Of a stretch of DNA of 64,000 bases, positions 60,214-64,000 are shown in pieces. The DNA lies in assembly GCF_033878955.1 (NCBI RefSeq), contig NZ_CP138858.1, positions 2,680,001-2,744,000 of the forward strand, written 5' to 3'. Below the pieces are notes generated by a model. That model worked only from the letters and a program-made list of their open reading frames with translations, had not been told where the DNA came from and made no database searches. Position 1 is the first letter of the stretch, and each line of letters opens with the position of its first letter. A program made the translations under genes and the position numbers. This DNA comes from Coraliomargarita algicola (GTDB lineage Bacteria > Verrucomicrobiota > Verrucomicrobiia > Opitutales > Coraliomargaritaceae).

Positions 60214-60849
60214 ATGTATAGCAGCATGGGAACTGAAATCGCCTTTGTTATTGCACTCACCGTTGCGGTCGCAGCCATCTTTTGGCTCATTCTGCGGAGC
60301 GCCTCGGAAAAAATAATCGCCCAATATCGAATTTTCGGCGAAGAGCTGAATCTGGATCTCGATATTCCAGAGAGCAAGTTACTAGGCTTCGTACGCAATG
60401 AGCCAGCCGCCTTTGGCAGCTATCGTGGCCGCGAACTCTCTCTCTCCGTGCCCGGCAAAGGCCTGCAAAACACACGCCAAATCGAGACGGTCTTAAAAAT
60501 CGAATTGAAGGATAAAAAACTGCGCGCACAGTTCACAGCAGCTGGCCTCATCGGACGCTTCAAACAGCGCGACAGCGGCGGAATGAAGCGCTGGAAAAGC
60601 GGACACAGCACTTTTGACCAAGCAATCGATGTGCGGAGCGATCACGGAGACCGCCTGATCAAACTACTCGACCAAGAAACACTCACTTGGCTCGAGTCCA
60701 CGCTAAAGACCAACAAAGGCTCCCTCTATATTGGCAACGGGGCGCTCGTTTACACAGAGCTCGGCTTAATCAGTAACGAGGCGACTCGCCAACGCTTCAC
60801 GCAAGTTGTCGAATTTTTATGCGATTTAGCCGAAACAGTTGAAGCATAA
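60214..60849 (+). CDS. Membrane-anchored protein of unknown function
   Basis: A 211-aa protein with one N-terminal helix (about residues 8-27; ATG 60226 is an alternative start). The remainder is soluble, with LDIPESKLLGFVRNEPAAFG (about 48-67) and a beta-rich body. No family recognised. It is transcribed in the same direction as its neighbours. Confidence 0.55.
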   Translation: MYSSMGTEIAFVIALTVAVAAIFWLILRSASEKIIAQYRIFGEELNLDLDIPESKLLGFVRNEPAAFGSYRGRELSLSVPGKGLQNTRQIETVLKIELKDKKLRAQFTAAGLIGRFKQRDSGGMKRWKSGHSTFDQAIDVRSDHGDRLIKLLDQETLTWLESTLKTNKGSLYIGNGALVYTELGLISNEATRQRFTQVVEFLCDLAETVEA

Positions 60850-60925
60850 ATGAGTCTATAGTATTCTATCCAAGCGTTACACAGCCCATGCTCAGGGGCT
60901 CGCACAGTCAACCCCATCCACAATA

Positions 60926-62365
60926 ATGAAACACTTAGCTCTGCTCTTCACCTGCATCACCAGCCTAAGCGCCCACACCGCACTGACTGTCTATAATGGT
61001 AATTTCGGAGTCGTGCGCGACACGATTCCACTCGATCTAAAGCGCGGGATCACCGAACAGGCCTATAGTGGCGTGACCTCACAACTGGAACCTGAATCCG
61101 TCATCTTGCGCGATCCCCGCGGTCAAGTTGCCCTAAGCGTAATCGAACAAAGCTACCGAGGTGATCCCATCGATCAGAGTCGACTGTTGCAAATGTTTGA
61201 GGGCAAAACCATCCAGTTCCTGAAGGTAGTCGACGGACGAGAAGTCATCGAAGCCGGCAAAATCATTCGCGCGCCCTCCATGGCCACCATCACAAACCAG
61301 TATGGCAACCAACAACAAATGTTGGAACCCATCATCGAAGTCGATGAACAATTAATGACGATATTGCCAGGCACCCCCCTCTTCCCCAGCCTAGGAGACG
61401 ATTCAATACTAGAGCCCACACTCACATGGAAGCTGCACTCCAACGCGGATGCCAAATTTGATGCCCAGCTCAGCTACCTGACCGACGGCATGTCTTGGAA
61501 GTCGGACTACAACCTCGTACTGCCTGAAGCTGGCGACACAGTTACACTAACAGGCTGGATATCCATAGAGAACAACACAGGCACCAGCTTCGAAGACGCC
61601 TCGATCAAATTAATCGCGGGCGATGTCAACCGAGTCGTGGAACAACCGCAGCGCTTGCGCAAGGAAGTCTATTCAATGGCCATGGCGGACAGCAGAGCAG
61701 CCCCTCAAGTCGAGGCTAAGAAATTTGATGAATTTCACATGTATTCACTCCCACTAAAGACAACGTTACGGGACAGTGAAACCAAACAGGTAGAATTCGT
61801 CCGCGCGGAACAAGTTGCGACCAAGAAACTCTACATATACGAGGGAGCAGGCAGCGCACGCTACTACGGAGGCCTCAACATCAACCAAAACTATGGCCTA
61901 AACCAACAAGCCGATGTCGCAATCTACCGTGAATTACAAAACACTGAAGCCAACGGTCTCGGTATCGCTCTACCAGCCGGTAAAGCTCGCTTTTACCGCA
62001 TGGACCATGATGGTCAACTAGAGTTTACAGGCGAAAATACAATCGATCATACACCCAAAAACGAGACAATCCGCATCTACTTGGGCAATGCCTTCGACAT
62101 AGTCGGAGAACGCACTCGAACCGATTTCTATCAACAACCCGGTCGGGATATGCTACGCGAAACTTTTGAAATAGAGATTCGCAATCGCAGCGACGAAGAA
62201 GTCCAGGTGCAAGTAGTCGAGCAGCTCTACCGTTGGTCCAATTGGAAAATATTAAAAAATAGCAATCCCTACAATAAAAGAGATGCACAAAGTATTGAGT
62301 TCCCAATTGCAGTCGGCGCAAATGAAACAAAAACTGTTTCTTACACCGTCGAATACAATTGGTAA
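60926..62365 (+). CDS. Secreted DUF4139-type protein
   Basis: A 479-aa protein with signal peptide (MKHLALLFTCITSLSAHT). The N-terminal beta region (VYNGNFGVVRDTIPLDLKRG, about residues 22-41) and the later segment SYLTDGMSWKSDYNLVLPEA (about 184-203), which resembles the DUF4139 motif, place it there. The C-terminus (EIEIRNRSDEEVQVQVVEQL) is beta-rich. The function of the family is unknown. It ends 2 bases from the convergent HtrA-like gene. Confidence 0.82.
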   Translation: MKHLALLFTCITSLSAHTALTVYNGNFGVVRDTIPLDLKRGITEQAYSGVTSQLEPESVILRDPRGQVALSVIEQSYRGDPIDQSRLLQMFEGKTIQFLKVVDGREVIEAGKIIRAPSMATITNQYGNQQQMLEPIIEVDEQLMTILPGTPLFPSLGDDSILEPTLTWKLHSNADAKFDAQLSYLTDGMSWKSDYNLVLPEAGDTVTLTGWISIENNTGTSFEDASIKLIAGDVNRVVEQPQRLRKEVYSMAMADSRAAPQVEAKKFDEFHMYSLPLKTTLRDSETKQVEFVRAEQVATKKLYIYEGAGSARYYGGLNINQNYGLNQQADVAIYRELQNTEANGLGIALPAGKARFYRMDHDGQLEFTGENTIDHTPKNETIRIYLGNAFDIVGERTRTDFYQQPGRDMLRETFEIEIRNRSDEEVQVQVVEQLYRWSNWKILKNSNPYNKRDAQSIEFPIAVGANETKTVSYTVEYNW

Positions 62366-62366
62366 G

Positions 62367-63419
62367 CTACTGCCCGTCCTCCTCTTTCTCTGACGCGCGT
62401 TCGGCCGCATCCTCCTCGACAGCAATCACTGGATTACGCTCTGGGCGCGGCAAGGTTTTCACTGACAGCTTTAGCAGCTCCTCTCCACGCAAGACCTCGA
62501 CAGGCGTAAACTGATTCGCCCGGGTAAAGAAAAAGGCCCCTGGCACATCGAAAACATTTTCGATTGAACGCCCTGCGATAGAAACCAACCGATCCCCCTC
62601 CTGCAGCCCCGCTTGAGCTGCAGGCGCATCTTCGATCACAGAGGAGAGATAGACACCATTGGTATCATCTTCAAGCAGCTTAGAGGCGACCTCGAAGCCC
62701 ATCCAACCGTGGATGATATGGCCCGAAAACATCAGATCGTCACGCACACGCACTAGCGCATCGACTGGCAATAAAAACGAGCCGTTCAATTCAGCAATCG
62801 ACGCAACCGACACTCCTATAAAGCGTCCATTCAGGTCCAACATCGGACATCCTCCCTGGCCGCCATCCACGGGAATCGATGTGCGTATATAACTAGTAGG
62901 GAACACCTTATTGCCCAATTTTTTCTCAACTCCAGTAAAAAGCCCCATCACGGGTGTAGGCCCGAAGTCGAGAGGGCAGGTAATCGCAATTGCGATCGAC
63001 CCGATTTGAGGCAAGGGCTCGGAGGCATCCAACTTAATAATCGAGAAGCCCTCAGGTGGCTCCAAAACACGTAATACCGAGATGTTTGTTAAACGATCGT
63101 GGCCCACGGCTTCAGTCGCATAAGGCCGCCCCTCATATTCGATCCAAACCCGGCTCGCCCCAGCCGCTCGGCTAGCGCTCACCAAGACGTGGCCTTCTTT
63201 ACTGATAAAAAAACCAGTGCCGACACGCAGCATAATCTGCTGTTTACCGTCGACCTCGTCGCTCGTATAAGCGGCTTTGACTCGAACGACAGCCCCCTTG
63301 TTTTGCTCGTATACTTCAAGCAAACGTTCCTGTAAAGCCAATGCCTCTGCACTATTGGCCGAAACCAGATGAGCGCAGAATGCCGATGCCAGGGCAAACC
63401 AAATGAAACAGGGACGCAT
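62367..63419 (-). CDS. HtrA-like protein lacking the catalytic triad (pseudoprotease)
   Basis: A 350-aa protein with signal peptide (about residues 1-21), a trypsin-like fold (about 40-230), and a PDZ domain (about 245-335, with APAAQAGLQEGDRLVSIAGR). The layout matches HtrA/DegP. All three catalytic residues are replaced: the His position in the NNHVV motif is Ser83 (VLVSASRAAGA), Asp is Asn112 (DRLTNISVL), and Ser in GNSGG is Gly189 (DGGQGGCPMLD). It therefore should not cleave peptides and may be a binding or chaperone protein. It is followed upstream on this strand by the 63425 gene, 5 bases away. Confidence 0.85.
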   Translation of the reverse strand: MRPCFIWFALASAFCAHLVSANSAEALALQERLLEVYEQNKGAVVRVKAAYTSDEVDGKQQIMLRVGTGFFISKEGHVLVSASRAAGASRVWIEYEGRPYATEAVGHDRLTNISVLRVLEPPEGFSIIKLDASEPLPQIGSIAIAITCPLDFGPTPVMGLFTGVEKKLGNKVFPTSYIRTSIPVDGGQGGCPMLDLNGRFIGVSVASIAELNGSFLLPVDALVRVRDDLMFSGHIIHGWMGFEVASKLLEDDTNGVYLSSVIEDAPAAQAGLQEGDRLVSIAGRSIENVFDVPGAFFFTRANQFTPVEVLRGEELLKLSVKTLPRPERNPVIAVEEDAAERASEKEEDGQ

Positions 63420-63424
63420 GATGG

Positions 63425-64000
63425 CTAGTAAACCAAACCTGTTGCGAGGCCTGAGCCTGCAAAAGAAGCAGTATCTGCCACATACGCAGCACTATCGTAA
63501 GCAGCCACCCGAAAAGTATCATGTGCGTAGTCCTGGGTGTAGGCTGCATCGACGCCAGCACTGATGGCTTCAATCTTATAGTCAGGCGTCATCGCGGTCT
63601 CTAGGTCCGACATCGCCAGCACCATCGGCACGGCGCGGGCCACAGTCGAATCAGAAGGAGTATCGATGCCCAAAGCACTGGAGGCCACGCTGGAGTCATT
63701 GCCAAGCCCGGATTCAGTCACATTGGCTCCGGTCATTTGTTGGGCAAAGCCGGCGGCTCCTCCCGACTGGACCAACTCGACAAACGCAGGGCGTAACATT
63801 AAAGTCGCTAGAAACGCAGCCGCAGCGCCCACTGCGGCCGTCTGCGCAATACGCCCTGAAACGCCACGTAACAGTTGCACATACCACGGATCCTTCTTAA
63901 CTAAAGTTTGAAGCATACGCTGGTGCAACTCTTGATCAAATGTGCCCCAAAAGGCATCATCTGGACGTTCCGCACGCTTTAGGCGGAGCAACTCTTCGAC
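63425..64000 (-). CDS. Membrane protein, probably anti-sigma-like, 5' end outside window
   Basis: The frame is open to the window edge, with a TTG possible start at 63991, so at least 188 aa are seen. The N-terminus (RAERPDDAFWGTFDQELHQRML) resembles the zinc-free cytoplasmic segments found before a single transmembrane helix (about residues 53-71) in anti-sigma or sigma-partner proteins. The C-terminus is Ala/Asp-rich. Assignment is weak. It ends 5 bases before the HtrA-like gene on the same strand and may share its operon. Confidence 0.45.
   Translation of the reverse strand, partial: VEELLRLKRAERPDDAFWGTFDQELHQRMLQTLVKKDPWYVQLLRGVSGRIAQTAAVGAAAAFLATLMLRPAFVELVQSGGAAGFAQQMTGANVTESGLGNDSSVASSALGIDTPSDSTVARAVPMVLAMSDLETAMTPDYKIEAISAGVDAAYTQDYAHDTFRVAAYDSAAYVADTASFAGSGLATGLVY

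Overview
The window looks like a chromosomal segment of a Verrucomicrobiota bacterium, most likely class Opitutia (Puniceicoccales or Coraliomargarita-like). I infer this from gene content, not from a search. The main evidence is a five-gene block with the architecture and order of the Akkermansia Amuc_1098-1102 pilus-like locus. Supporting signs are a very large acidic secreted protein with tandem PPC-type domains, RNase Y, and the C-rich coding style. No rRNA, tRNA or CRISPR array was recognised.

Layout. 1-13.8 kb is mostly housekeeping: the clpP 3' end, a minimal RNase III-like protein, a rhomboid protease, a Prc/Tsp protease, a lipoprotein, carA, an ArsR regulator divergent from a KamA-family radical SAM enzyme, a DUF481 porin coupled to RNase Y, a beta-barrel protein, a HAD phosphatase, a membrane protein and guanylate kinase. 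13.9-16.6 kb holds three minor-pilin genes resembling a tip complex. 16.7-20.9 kb has tex and a frameshifted multi-membrane protein of STT3/GT-C type. 21.2-37.5 kb is almost all minus strand. It holds the Amuc_1102, 1101 (PilM-PilN fusion), 1100, 1099 and 1098 (secretin) homologues in that transcription order, then a ~9.1 kb gene for a giant membrane-anchored metalloprotease with about 15 PPC-like repeats. 37.7-47.2 kb carries a NUDIX hydrolase, recF, a cysteine desulfurase, a LysM/TPR lipoprotein, a cNMP-binding protein, a peroxiredoxin, the yraN-zwf-opcA cluster, and an FAD oxidoreductase paired with a YtqB/MnmM-type methyltransferase (possible split MnmC pathway). 47.2-53.7 kb is accessory-like: a RAYT transposase upstream of mutS, a DUF4143 ATPase, a perfect nested REP palindrome and short repeated motifs. 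53.7-64 kb has small unknown membrane proteins, an EamA permease, a large hybrid sensor kinase, DUF1080 and DUF4139 proteins, and an HtrA-like protein in which all three catalytic residues are replaced.

Four otherwise well conserved reading frames (STT3-like, giant protease, recF, zwf) are each broken by a single-base frame change. Two of these lie in C/G homopolymers. This points to consensus indels in the assembly, though real frameshifts or programmed slippage cannot be excluded from sequence alone.
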